Below, in pieces: positions 20,152 through 30,954 of a DNA stretch of 64,000 nucleotides. The position numbers were made by a program, and so were the translations under genes. The stretch comes from Hermatobates lingyangjiaoensis (taxonomy: Eukaryota; Arthropoda; Insecta; Hemiptera; Hermatobatidae), in contig JAPFBL010000552.1 in NCBI GenBank assembly GCA_026182355.1, positions 72,501 to 136,500 of the forward strand. The letters run 5' to 3'. Under the pieces are notes generated by a model that had not been told where the DNA came from, did not search any database, and saw only the letters and a list, made by a program, of their open reading frames with translations. Within the stretch, counting starts at the first letter, position 1, and each line of letters opens with the position of its first letter.

Positions 20152-20487
20152 CCAACGCCCACGCTTATAAGTCTTTCACCTTTTTGTGATCTTCTAGTGG
20201 CTCATTTATTATTTGGCACCCATTTTAGTAATGGGCGAGCCACATTACCTGTTGATTCTACTCTGGGAGTCGTAAATTTTGTCTAAGTCAAGTGTATTTA
20301 GAGTAGGATCTTTGACGAGTACCTGACATCGTACAGGCTCGGGACCGACGGTTTAAAGCCCTCTCCGAAGGACGAAGTGATCTGATTTATTCACCTCTCA
20401 CGTAAATAAATTGAGGGCCAGGTGGGTATCGAAACCCGGACCTACCGTTCAGAGGCTATACGTTAACCACTGAGCTAACCTGGCAAC
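20152..20487 (-). mobile_element. tRNA-derived SINE, tail type A
   Basis: Sense is minus: head GCCAGGTTAGCTCAGTGG, B box GGTTTCGATACCC, body with TTTATT(T)ACGTGAGAGG, GACATCGTACAGG on plus. Type-A tail ATGGGTGCCAAATAATAAATG to TGTGGGCGTTGG. Full length, about 335 bp. Confidence 0.8.
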
Positions 20488-20828
20488 CTTACATCGGCTT
20501 TAGTTTACCTTAAATAGTTTATTCGACTGATCATTAACTTTTTTGATGATTATACAATAATAGGATGTTTAATAACCTCTTTGGTACTAGCAATTTGCTT
20601 TGTATTAAGGATTGTATCCGTGTAGAGTACATAGTAATGTAGTATATTGCATAGATAGTATAGCACAGGTGTTAGCCTTCCTTACATGCAGCTCTCTCAC
20701 CATTTGTCATGTCATTCCCCCCCCCCCCCCTTTTAAGATCGTTTATTTCAAAGAGTCCTTTCTGAATAATATTATAAATTAATTAATATCCTTCATATTA
20801 ACTGCTCTATATTATATTATTTTCACTT

Positions 20829-20880
20829 GCTCTGAGGCCTTTCAATTTACGTCATCAGAGAGCAAAGAAAGTAAAAACTG
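20829..20880 (-). mobile_element. PLE F6 arm fragment
   Basis: Antisense GCTCTGAGGCCTTTCAATTT then ACGTCATCAGAGAGC. The core CUGAUGA...GAAA is kept. No second arm is visible. Confidence 0.65.
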
Positions 20881-21639
20881 AGAAGCTAACATAAAGGAAA
20901 TGGAGAAGGAAGGTAACAAAACAGCTGGAAACTCAATATGACAATATAGATAAGAAGAAATACCCAATAAAATGAAACAATGCAGGTCCAACTGTAAGAA
21001 ATTGAATTGTAATTCAATAATAAAAGAAATATGAAATAAAAAATAAATTAAATATATGGAATAATAAATAATAAATAAACTAAATAGAAATATAAAAAAG
21101 AAATAATATTTGAAGAAAAAAAAAAACAAAACATAAAGCAATATTATTTGAATCAACAATCTGGTGAGAGTTCATGTCAAAAGATACTCGTACATTTCCA
21201 AGATCACCCCCAGGTCCAGTTTACTTAATTATCCCTTGAATTAATAATCCATTAAGAATTAATTAATTAATTAATTAAGAATTATGAATTAATTAATTCA
21301 ATTAAGAATAGTTGAGAGTTTGATTCTCAAGCCAGGAGATCATTAAATCTACTTCGGTATTTGGTTTCTATGGCAGTTTAAAAGGAAAAATAACAGTTTG
21401 ACATAAGTAAGTAGTGGGAAATGACAGCGATGTGTGAAGTGGTTTTTTTTGCAATTGCAGGAAATTCGGAAATCAAATAGCTGAAAAAATGACAAGTGAT
21501 TCATTCTAAATCAGAATCAAATTTTGATCACTTCCATTCGGTTTCAGAATATATCTGTACCCACTAAGAGATATTTTTTTTTAGAAGTTATATTTAAAAA
21601 TGATACGTTGAAAAAAAATTTATAAACATGTTTTTTCTA

Positions 21640-21725
21640 AATGTTTTCCGCGGAACCACGAGACAGTTTGTTAAGCAACTCCTGAGTTCCGCGGTACCCA
21701 CTTTGGGAACCTCTGTGTTACACTA
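21640..21725 (-). mobile_element. hAT-like terminal sequence
   Basis: On minus: CAGAGGTTCCCAAAGTGGG, TACCGCGGAACTCAGG. Matches the CAGTGGTTCCCAAA type of hAT end. No transposase frame nearby. Confidence 0.45.
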
Positions 21726-22029
21726 ATACTATGATATTTGAGTTCCAGTTTAAAGCACTTAGCCAGCTTTGCTTATCTCAAGTTGTTTGAGCAACAACTG
21801 AGTCTGATCAGTGTGTGCAAAAGAATTGCTACAAGAGAGCATCTCTTGCAAAACAGGTTTAGCATTCTTATCTTCATGAACGGTGTGAATGCTTTGCTAA
21901 ACCTTAAATCATATGCAAGCCTTAATGGAGGATTTGGTTCCTAAAAAAAAACCTAGATCCATTAGTCAAAGATTAAAGTAATCAGTATGGCTGCAGAATT
22001 ATTTAAGTCATAAAATAAATATTCTTTCT

Positions 22030-22340
22030 TTTCAAACAAAAGTATAGATCAGGGATCTTCAACCTTTTTTACATCGCGACTCATTTTAGACGCCAAAAAT
22101 TTATTCGCGATCTTTTAATGAGAACAAAAATAAAAATAACAACAAATAGAAAAAGGGAAAATTAAAATAAATTTGATCAATAGTAACTTTAATGAGATTG
22201 CTGTGCCGCATTAATAATAAATAAATTATTTATTTCTTTTATTTTCTATAGACGCCAAAATTTATTAGTGAGAACAAAAATAAAATTAACAACAAATAAA
22301 AAAGAGTAAATTAAAATAAATTTGATCAAAAAGGTAGGTT
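22030..22340. mobile_element. hAT-like terminus and internal duplication
   Basis: Starts CAGGGATCTTCAACC then CATCGCGACTCATTT, a hAT-type end. An inner 80-bp stretch (AGACGCCAAAAATTTATT, AGAACAAAAATAAAA, AATTTGATCA) is repeated at 22090-22185 and 22248-22330. Confidence 0.45.
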
Positions 22341-22456
22341 AGGTTATGTTTAGGGGGGTGATCCCACGACAGAAAAAAAATCTAACCCCACGAGTGAATT
22401 AACTCAAAAAAATTCTAAGTCAGTGTAAACAATGTAAAAAAATATCAAAAATTCGA

Positions 22457-22690
22457 GAAGTACAGCAGGTGATCCGTTAGTCTAGGATAAACAAACAGTT
22501 TTTATAGCTTTATTAATTTTTGCTGTGATTAAAATTTCATGATTTTTTTATAATTTAAATTTTTTTTTCAATTTTTTGTCAAATTTTCATGATTTTTTAA
22601 TGAGCCGTTTAGCGTCAAAAAATTATTCTTTAAATAGAAACTTTCCTGTAAAGCCCCTTTGGTGAATGTAATTTTGAAATACCTTTTCAG
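22457..22690 (+). mobile_element. RepY copy 2
   Basis: See 13668-13900. About 80 percent alike by eye. Confidence 0.6.
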
Positions 22691-22795
22691 AAATGCGATT
22701 TTAGATAAAATCGAAGATTTCTTCAAATTAATCTATTGATGATTCTAATATTATTTAATTGAAAATAGATTTTTAACTATTTGTGAATACATCAG

Positions 22796-23010
22796 GAGTC
22801 AAGAGAAGAAGACCCCGGAAATCCTGGAGAATGTTTAGAGACCCTGAGCGTATATCACCCTTGAACTCTAGACCTCAGCTCAAAGAATTAATTCGCGTGT
22901 CATGTGCCGCGTCATCCATCTTAGCAAAGAACATCTTGTTTACTTCATCAAAAACACTTGATTACCACAAAAAACAGGACTTAAAACAACTTTTACAAAT
23001 AGTGGACTAA
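22796..23010 (+). CDS. Possible terminal exon, unknown product
   Basis: A plausible acceptor (TTTGTGAATACATCAG) ends at 22795. After two bases the frame reads VKRRRPRKSWRMFRDPERIS, PLNSRPQLKELIRVSC, AASSILAKNILFTSSK, TLDYHKKQDLKQLLQIVD and stops at 23008-23010. GC is higher than the flanks and the composition looks like protein. No ATG fits, so it would have to be spliced. RRRPRKSW is also seen at the ends of some LINE ORFs, so a retroelement remnant is an alternative. No family recognised. Confidence 0.3.
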
Positions 23011-23104
23011 TGGAAGTATTAATTATGATTATATAAAAAAAATAATAATCCAAATCCAATATATATTGTATATATATATATTGTATGTTTTGTTATTGAT
23101 AACA

Positions 23105-23245
23105 ATTTAGGGAGATTATATATATACTTAAAATAAACAGTGTCACATAGACTGAAACATAACAAAGACTCACTTTTCAATATTTCGACCGTAATGGTGG
23201 TCGTCCTCAGGAGAAGAAGTGAATTGACGGAGGGACGACAGTCAA
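23105..23245 (-). mobile_element. PLE F9 arm
   Basis: Antisense: AATATTTCGACCGTAATGG, TGGTCGTCCTCAGG. Hairpin GACC-ACCAUUAC-GGUC intact. Joined directly to an F1 sense arm, so it is a chimera of two families. Confidence 0.75.
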
Positions 23246-23254
23246 CACCTCTAT

Positions 23255-23385
23255 GTTGGGTTTTTGACTCTGACGAAGACCGCTTGTTACGGTTGAAAGA
23301 TCTTAGTCTTGTTTTCCCATTTCTTATTGTGGTTTGATCATTGATTGTTGTTTCACGTGTTTATGTGAAATCTTTTTATATATAT
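23255..23385 (+). mobile_element. PLE F1 sense arm, long
   Basis: GGTTTTTGACTCTGACGAAG, then the full tail to GTGAAATCTTTTTATATA. The sense core lies at about 23269-23299. Confidence 0.85.
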
Positions 23386-23387
23386 AT

Positions 23388-23498
23388 CGTTGTTATCAGC
23401 CTTTGGAGCGATTCACATCTTTTCCTGAAGACGAGGACATCGAAATATAGTAGTGAGTTCAGTGATTTCTTTTCTATGTGTTCTTTTAAAAATTCTAG

Positions 23499-23560
<62 letters not shown>
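23388..23560 (+). mobile_element. PLE F8 arm and (TA)(TG) microsatellite
   Basis: CCTGAAGACGAGGACATCG, AAATATAGTAGTGAGTTC, to AAAATTCTAGTATATA. Then about 60 bp of TA followed by TG repeats. Confidence 0.75.
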
Positions 23561-23566
<6 letters not shown>

Positions 23567-24089
23567 AATCGGGATTTTGCCGACATTTCGGTTTTATTGT
23601 ATGAGAGATGGGCTCACGATCAGAATAAAATCGATTAAATTTCTCATCAACAATCGATTAGTGGCGCCATAATTACAACACATAAACACTAACTCTTTAT
23701 GCATATCTGAATATACTTTAATGCATATCTGAAAATTAAAGGGAAAACATTTTAAATTCGAATAATAACTAAAAAAAACTTCGATTATAACTGAATTCTA
23801 CAGATATAATGACTGATCATTCAAACAATGGTAAATTACTCTATGAGAGAACATTTATTATACAGCAGTAGAAAGGAAAAGGTATTATACCCCATTAATT
23901 TTACATCGTTTCACATCGCACTCCACGTAATTTCTTACGTGCTCGACTTACAGCTCACCCGGTCTATTACTTTATATCTAGTCAGGTTCAATTATACATT
24001 AGAATATTTATAATAAATTTAATATAGTAAAGAAAAAGAAATAAATAAAAAATAATATATATAATATAAAATATAAATTAAAAAAAGTG

Positions 24090-24365
24090 ACTTTCTCGTC
24101 ATGTATAATTCATCCCAAACAATAGGGATCATCTACACTATGGGGATTATTTTCGTATAGAATATCAACTTGATCGATTAAAGATTGTGGACCGTAGCGT
24201 AGTAACAGGTAATGCTAACACACTCACCTACCCAACCACACACACAGACATCATCGCAAAAACATCATAAAACGACTTTTTGGACCACAAAATATATAAT
24301 TGTGACAAAATTTCGAGAACAAATGTTTTCACGATCACTATACATTACTTATAGTAAAGTAAAAA
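24090..24365 (-). mobile_element. RepX, left half
   Basis: Same as 14070-14495. Ends ACTTATAGTAAAGT at 24350-24363. Confidence 0.6.
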
Positions 24366-24384
24366 TATAAAAAAAAAATAAAAT

Positions 24385-24480
24385 GATTTTTTCCAACGCT
24401 CTCACTTATAAGGCTTTCACCTTTTCTAGGGGTGGAAATAGTGGCTCATTTATTATTTGGCACCCATTTTCAGTTATGGA
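24385..24480 (-). mobile_element. SINE tail, type A fragment
   Basis: CCAACGCTCTCACTTATAAG to TTATTTGGCACCC; the head is absent. Directly abuts RepX. Confidence 0.6.
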
Positions 24481-24599
24481 ATAATTCTAGTTCTTCAAAA
24501 ACTTGATTAAAACGTTACATTTATACTAAAAATAAATGAATTAATCTCAAATAAGATTACTATTATTCATTTTGTAAATAACAATTGCGTATATTCTGC

Positions 24600-27500
24600 T
24601 CCGTAGATATGGAATGTAGGGTGTGTTTTGTATTGATGCCATGAGTCATGGGTAAGGGAAGCAGTAGCAGAGGTATGGAGACCTTAAACCATGTCAGGTG
24701 GAGTCGGGACTCGTATGAAAAATAGAATGAATGAAAAATTCTACAGCCCATGGTTTACAATTACGGAGGTAGCCGTACAGTAGAGACTAAGTCTCTTCTA
24801 CCAGGATTACATACGGAAAAAATATTCTGTTAGGTAAATAATGAATATTGTATTGATGTCATGATGCATGGATGAGGAGAATAGTATCAAGTCTACTGAG
24901 AAACACTGAGACCATGTCAGATGGAGTCGGGATGCATACGGAAAACTATTCTGCTAGGTATATATTGAATATTGTATTGATGCCATGAAGCATGGATGAG
25001 TGGCACGAGTACTGGCAGACCTTGAGACCATGTCAAATGGAGCTGGGATTCGTACGGAAAACTATTCTGCTAGGTATATATTGAATATTGTATTGATGCC
25101 ATGAAGCATGGATGAGTACTGGCAGACCTTGAGACCATGTCAGATGGAGCCGGGATTCATACGGAAAACTATTCTGCTAGGTATATATTGAATATTGTAT
25201 TGATGCCATGAAGCATGGATGAGGAGAATAGTATCAAGTCTACTGACAGATACTCTGCTAGGTATATATTGAATGTTGTATTGATGGCATGAAGCATGGA
25301 TGAGTGGCACGAGTACTGGCAGACCTTGAGACCATGTCAGATGGAGCCGGGATTCGTACGGAAAAGTATTCTGCTAGGTATATATTGAATGTTGTATTGA
25401 TGGCATGAAGCATGGATGAGTGGCACGAGTACTGGCAGACCTTGAGACCATGTCAGATTGACCCGGGATGCATACAGGAAAGTATTCTGCTACGTATATA
25501 TTGAATATTGTATTGATGCCATGAAGCATGGATGATTGGCACGAGTACTGGCAGACCTTGAGACCATGTCAGATGGAGCCGGGATGCGTACGAAAAAGTA
25601 TTCTGCTATGTATATATTGAATTTTGTATTGATGCCATGAAGCATGGATGAGTGACACGAGTACTGGCAGACCTTGAGACCATGTCAGATGGAGCCGGGA
25701 CGCGTACGGAAAAGTATTGTGCTATGTATATATTGAATTTTGTATTGATGCCATGAAGCATGGATGAGGAAGACGCTAGTAGCAGGTATACTGGTGCCCT
25801 TGAGACCATGTCAGATCGTGCCGGGATGCGTACGGAAAAGTATTCTGCTACGTATATATTGAATTTTGTATTGATGCCATGAAGCATGGATGAGTACTGG
25901 CAGACCTTGAAACCATGTCAGATGGAGCCGGGATTCGTACGAAAAAGTATTCTGCTACTTATATATTGAATTTTGTATTGATTCCATGAAGCGTGGATGA
26001 GTGCTGGCAGACCTTGAGACCATGTCAGATGGAGCCGGGATGCGTACGGAAAAATATTCTGCTACGTATATATTGAATTTTGTATTGATGCCATGAAGCA
26101 TGGATGAGTGGCACGAGTACTGGCAGACCTTGAAACCATGTCAGATGGAGCCGGGATGCATACTGAAAAGTATTCTGCTACGTATATATTGAATTTTGTA
26201 TTGATGCCATGAAGCATGGATGAGTGCTGGCAGACCTTGAAACCATGTCAGATGGAGCCGGGATTCGTACGAAAAAGTATTCTGCTACTTATATATTGAA
26301 TTTTGTATTGATTCCATGAAGCGTGGATGAGTGCTGGCAGACCTTGAGACCATGTCAGATGGAGCCGGGATGCGTACGGAAAAATATTCTGCTACGTATA
26401 TATTGAATTTTGTATTGATGCCATGAAGCATGGATGAGTGGCACGAGTACTGGCAGACCTTGAAACCATGTCAGATGGAGCCGGGATGCATACGGAAAAG
26501 TATTCTGCTACGTATATATTGAATTTTGTATTGATGCCATGAAGCATGGATGAGTGCTGGCAGACCTTGAAACCATGTCAGATGGAGCCGGGATTCGTAC
26601 GAAAAAGTATTCTGCTACTTATATATTGAATTTTGTATTGATTCCATGAAGCGTGGATGAGTGCTGGCAGACCTTGAGACCATGTCAGATGGAGCCGGGA
26701 TGCGTACGGAAAAATATTCTGCTACGTATATATTGAATTTTGTATTGATGCCATGAAGCATGGATGAGTGGCACGAGTACTGGCAGACCTTGAAACCATG
26801 TCAGATGGAGCCGGGATGCATACGGAAAAGTATTCTGCTACGTATATATTGAATTTTGTATTGATGCCATGAAGCATGGATGAGTGCTGGCAGACCTTGA
26901 AACCATGTCAGATGGAGCCGGGATTCGTACGAAAAAGTATTCTGCTACTTATATATTGAATTTTGTATTGATTCCATGAAGCGTGGATGAGTGCTGGCAG
27001 ACCTTGAGACCATGTCAGATGGAGCCGGGATGCGTACGGAAAAATATTCTGCTACGTATATATTGAATTTTGTATTGATGCCATGAAGCATGGATGAGTG
27101 GCACGAGTACTGGCAGACCTTGAAACCATGTCAGATGGAGCCGGGATGCATACGGAAAAGTATTCTGCTACGTATATATTGAATTTTGTATTGATGCCAT
27201 GAAGCATGGATGAGTGCTGGCAGACCTTGAAACCATGTCAGATGGAGCCGGGATTCGTACGAAAAAGTATTCTGCTACTTATATATTGAATTTTGTATTG
27301 ATTCCATGAAGCGTGGATGAGTGCTGGCAGACCTTGAGACCATGTCAGATGGAGCCGGGATGCGTACGGAAAAATATTCTGCTACGTATATATTGAATTT
27401 TGTATTGATGCCATGAAGCATGGATGAGTGGCACGAGTACTGGCAGACCTTGAAACCATGTCAGATGGAGCCGGGATGCATACGGAAAAGTATTCTGCTA

Positions 27501-27700
27501 CGTATATATTGAATTTTGTATTGATGCCATGAAGCATGGATGAGTGCTGGCAGACCTTGAAACCATGTCAGATGGAGCCGGGATGCGTACGGAAAAGTAT
27601 TCTGCTACGTATATATTGAATTTTCTATTGATGCCATGAAGCATGGATGAGGAAGACGCTAGTAGCAGGTATACTGGTGCCCTTGAGACCATGTCAGTGC
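24600..27700. repeat. Satellite array with 330-bp higher-order unit
   Basis: Monomers of 106-130 bp share TATATATTGAATTTTGTATT, GATGCCATGAAGCATGG, CTTGAGACCATGTCAG and a variable GATGCGTACGGAAAAG. From about 25930 to 27584 three monomer types (116 + 107 + 107) alternate. The landmark TGCGTACGG recurs at 26041, 26371, 26701, 27031 and 27361, exactly 330 bp apart, with near identity between units. The 24600-25930 flank is more diverged and of irregular length. A GAAGACGCTAGTAGCAGG insert-type monomer appears at both 25768 and 27652. Confidence 0.9.
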
Positions 27701-27980
27701 CGGGCGGAAGCAACCGATTGCTTACTTCGTTCATGAGCTCTGCTTCCGCGTCTACAGCCGGTCTTTGCACCTGTCCTTTCTTATGTAAGCGTATTCCAAA
27801 CATTCCTTACGCCTACCCGCTCTGGCTCTGACAATCATTGGGGGTCTTGTCTTAATTACATCATGTTATATCAGAACCAATGTCGACGAAAGCAAATTTA
27901 CGTAAATAGCAACCATGTGACGATGCAAATAACTACTGCTTCACTTACTTTCCCAATATCGTTAATTCATTTTATCACAG
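27700..27980. other. Satellite flank, coding-like but unrecognised
   Basis: A GC-richer stretch follows the array. On minus it reads MFGIRLHKKGQVQRPAVDAE and then EAELMNEVSNRLLPPG, and runs straight into satellite. No splice sites or family evident. Confidence 0.25.
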
Positions 27981-27983
27981 TTT

Positions 27984-28016
<33 letters not shown>

Positions 28017-28017
28017 A

Positions 28018-28259
28018 ATATAAACTCAAAAATTGTTATTGACCTCTTCTATTCTATTCACTGTTTCGTTATTGAGGGCTAGGTCAAATAAAAGAAAATA
28101 AACTCCTTTCTAGGCCGACGTTGCGATGTATTTGTACATCATCTTCAGGGCATTTTTTTCAGGGGCATGCCCTGAAGATGATGTACAAATACATCGAAAC
28201 GTCGGCCTAGAAAGGAGTTTATTTTCTTTTATTTGACCTAGCCCTCAGTAACGAAACAG

Positions 28260-28262
<3 letters not shown>
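28018..28262. mobile_element. PLE F3 inverted duplication, well preserved
   Basis: Arms 28018-28148 and 28158-28262 are almost perfectly complementary, meeting within a short TTTTTTTCAGGGG centre. The left arm has an antisense core from GCGATG at 28124. The right arm has a sense core at 28172-28200. The left arm extends about 25 bp further outward than the right. Confidence 0.9.
28172..28200 (+). ncRNA. Hammerhead-like core (F3)
   Basis: CUGAAGA, hairpin GAUGUA-CAAA-UACAUC, GAAAC. Confidence 0.65.
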
Positions 28263-28292
<30 letters not shown>

Positions 28293-28298
<6 letters not shown>

Positions 28299-28372
28299 GA
28301 ATTTAAAAAAGAACACATAGAAAGGAAACCACTGAACTCACTACTATATTTCGATGTCCTCGTCTTCATATA
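28293..28372 (-). mobile_element. PLE F8 arm
   Basis: Antisense CTCACTACTATATTTCGATG then TCCTCGTCTTCA, cut off at (TA)n inside the core. Confidence 0.7.
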
Positions 28373-28384
28373 TTCTACTATATA

Positions 28385-28560
28385 TATATAGTAGGTGTGT
28401 TATCTAATCGGGGTTCGGTCAATTTTCCAGGATAACCCTGGAAAAGTAGGCCTATGAAAAAGGTTTTAAATAGAACCGAAACGTTGGCAACGAGAGTTTA
28501 ATTTTTTAACCTGGAAAATTGACCGAACCCCGATTAGAGAACACACCTATATATATATAT
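28385..28560. mobile_element. PLE F4 inverted duplication, collapsed left arm
   Basis: Short left arm AGGTGTGTTATCTAATCGG to CAATTTTCCAGG. The right arm has CCUAUGAAAAAGG...ACCGAAACGUUGGC. The outer ends are exact inverse copies next to (TA)n. Confidence 0.75.
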
Positions 28561-28569
28561 ATATATAGG

Positions 28570-28716
28570 TGTACTCTCTTATTTGGGAATTACCACCTTC
28601 TATTCCTAAGACTGTCAGGAGACTGGAACAGCTTAGTTTTGAAAGTCGTTAATGCCGAAGCTGCGGTAGATTTCAACAAAATATGGCTCTAAGAAGATTT
28701 GCTGCCAACCTATTTA

Positions 28717-28720
<4 letters not shown>
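28570..28720 (+). pseudogene. PLE ORF N-terminus remnant
   Basis: LPPSIPKTVRRLEQL, then KVVNAEAAVDFNKIW, a stop, EDLLPTYLIYYI into (TA)n. Frame-shifted, but the NAEAA..FN...EDLLP pattern is plain. Confidence 0.6.
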
Positions 28721-28755
<35 letters not shown>

Positions 28756-28758
<3 letters not shown>

Positions 28759-28994
28759 TCCACTTGATTTAATTTTGTCTTATATTTTTCCAAAATACGA
28801 AATTTTTTCTTCAACTCAGAACTCAACTTAAAAATTAATTCACCATAATGTTAAGGTAATTGTAATTAATCGTGTGTTTTGCTGAAGATGGTGAACGTAC
28901 ACCGAAACATGTTCAATAATAAAACAAGAAATTATGGTGAATTAATTTTTAAGTTGAGTTCTGAGTTGAAGAAAAAAAAAATTTCGTATTTTGG

Positions 28995-29000
<6 letters not shown>
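28756..29000. mobile_element. PLE F11 inverted duplication with ORF start
   Basis: Sense core at 28882-28908 is followed immediately by ATG at 28909. The frame reads MFNNKTRNYGELIFKLSS, ELKKKKISYFGKYIYI into (TA)n. The left arm is the inverse of the coding part only. The related 42624 frame starts MPNNIFNNKKYGELI. Confidence 0.8.
28882..28908 (+). ncRNA. Hammerhead-like core (F11)
   Basis: CUGAAGA, hairpin GGUG-AACGUA-CACC, GAAAC, then the ATG. Confidence 0.65.
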
Positions 29001-29034
<34 letters not shown>

Positions 29035-29040
<6 letters not shown>

Positions 29041-29245
29041 GATTTCACATAAACACGTGAAACAACAATCAATGATCAAACCACAATAAGAAATGGGAAA
29101 ACAAGACTAAGATCTTTCAACCGTAACAAGTTTTCTGCATCTAGTGTTCAGTTGGGTTTTTGACTCTGACGAAGACCGCTTGTTACGGTTGAAAGATCTT
29201 AGTCTTGTTTTCCCATTTCTTATTGTGGTTTGATCATATATATAT
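29035..29245. mobile_element. PLE F1 inverted duplication
   Basis: Long left arm (AAAGATTTCACATAAACACG) but with the antisense core cut at CCGTAACAAG. The right arm is short, ends GTGGTTTGATCAT, then (AT)n. Sense core intact at about 29166-29196. Confidence 0.85.
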
Positions 29246-29639
29246 ATATATATATACATGCCTAGGCAGATATCAGGTATCTAAATGCGCGTTATAAACC
29301 AGGTTTGAATTTAAAAAGATAGGGTTGTTCTGAATGATTAGAGATTCGTTTACTTTTGACTATTTTTTATTATTATCTTTTTTTTTAAATTATTATTTAT
29401 AGAATTTTATTCTAATCAACCTCATCATTATTATTATTTAAGTATTTATTATTTATTTTCCTGGATTTCCTTTTGTTTCCGTTCTTTTCCTCTTAATTTT
29501 CTTCGTTATTATCTTTTAAGTTGTTATTATTTATAATTCCTAATCTTCTTCATTTTCACTTTCTATTTTTCACTCTTCAGTTATTCTTAGTTAATTTTTC
29601 TTACTTTACTTGAACCGAGCACGTGTGTGACAACACTGT

Positions 29640-29804
29640 TTGTCTCCAACCGTCGCTTTGCAAGTGCGCTTGGTGTCCCTATTTCAACTCTCCTGATGAC
29701 GGTTCAACCGAAAATTAGAGACAGTAAGTGTGTTTGTTCCTTTCTTCTGTGTTTGTGATTTACCGTGAAACGTTTGTTGTCCTTTTGGATCGTTTTCCTG
29801 TTTA

Positions 29805-29808
<4 letters not shown>
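29640..29808 (+). mobile_element. PLE F2b single arm, long
   Basis: GTCTCCAACCGTCGCTTTGC to CGTTTTCCTGTTTACGATATA. Core CUGAUGA, GGU-UCA-ACC, GAAAA near 29693-29715. Confidence 0.8.
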
Positions 29809-29842
<34 letters not shown>

Positions 29843-29843
<1 letters not shown>

Positions 29844-29985
29844 CACCAAAAATTGTTCTTGACCTCTTCTATTCTATTCTATGTTTTGTTATTGAGGGCT
29901 AGGTCAAATAAAAGAAAAAAAACTCCTTCCTAGGCCGACGTTTCGATGTATTTGTACATCATCTTCAGGGCTTGGAAAGTGTAGT
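29843..29985 (-). mobile_element. PLE F3 single arm
   Basis: The antisense arm is complete from the (TA)n at its left to the core at about 29941-29968, then apparently unique DNA. No second arm. Confidence 0.8.
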
Positions 29986-30249
29986 AATGGTTATTTAAGT
30001 TACATGAAAATTAATTGGTTATAAGTAAGAAAAACACTACTTTGTTATATTCATCTATCATTTTAACAAACAAGGAGGGTGAACATATGAAGGTTACATA
30101 AAGAAAAAGATGAATATATATATATATCTTTATATTTATATATATTTATATATTTATTTATTTTTATATATTTTTATATAAATAAAATTTTATTTATATA
30201 TATTTTTGTTTATAGATTTACATATACCTTTCTTTATGTCTCCATATAT

Positions 30250-30299
30250 ATATATTGTGGTTTGATCATTGATTGTTATTTCACGTGTTTGTGTGAAAC

Positions 30300-30391
<92 letters not shown>

Positions 30392-30407
30392 CACACACAC
30401 ATACACA

Positions 30408-30487
<80 letters not shown>

Positions 30488-30490
30488 TAT
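30250..30490. repeat. PLE F1 tail plus large (TA)n(CA)n microsatellite
   Basis: 30256-30302 is a sense F1 tail only (TTGTGGTTTGATCATTG to GTGTGAAAC). It is followed by about 90 bp of TA repeats and about 90 bp of CA repeats. Confidence 0.85.
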
Positions 30491-30954
30491 ATATCATAAT
30501 AATATAAATAAAAACACTTAAATAGAAACTATGATGAGATAGACGATAAATAGTTGTAAGTAAGAGAGAATAGAACTAAGAAAGGAGAAAAAAGTAAAGA
30601 AGAAAAGAAATATGTATAAAATGTAGAGTACATAAAATGGTACGAAATGAAAAGTAGTCCTAAAAACTAGAACTAAACTAAATATTATAACAATAAAAGA
30701 TTGTGAAAGATATTCTTATTAAAAAGAGTTAGTAACAACTTGTCATCCTCAGTACATACATAAAACATTTTACATTGATACATTATACGAACTGACGAAA
30801 ATTGGGTCTAATGTTTTATTATGTTTGAATATTCTAATGGTCAGCTTGCTATGCTTTGATTTATTTTCAGTTATGTTATCTTGATATACACATATAAACT
30901 TAACATGGAAGGCTAATCACGTGTCATGGACCTTAAAATACTAGTTTACCTTAT

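Noticed and set aside
25606..27803. Open frames across the 330-bp satellite (MLHGINTKFNIY...)
   Set aside because: Pure satellite. Frames break between monomers and appear only where unit lengths happen to fit.
30190..30507. Open frames made of IYIYIY and HTHTHT or VCVCVC
   Set aside because: Translation of (TA)n and (CA)n microsatellites. Kept only where a non-repeat PLE peptide leads into the TA tract.
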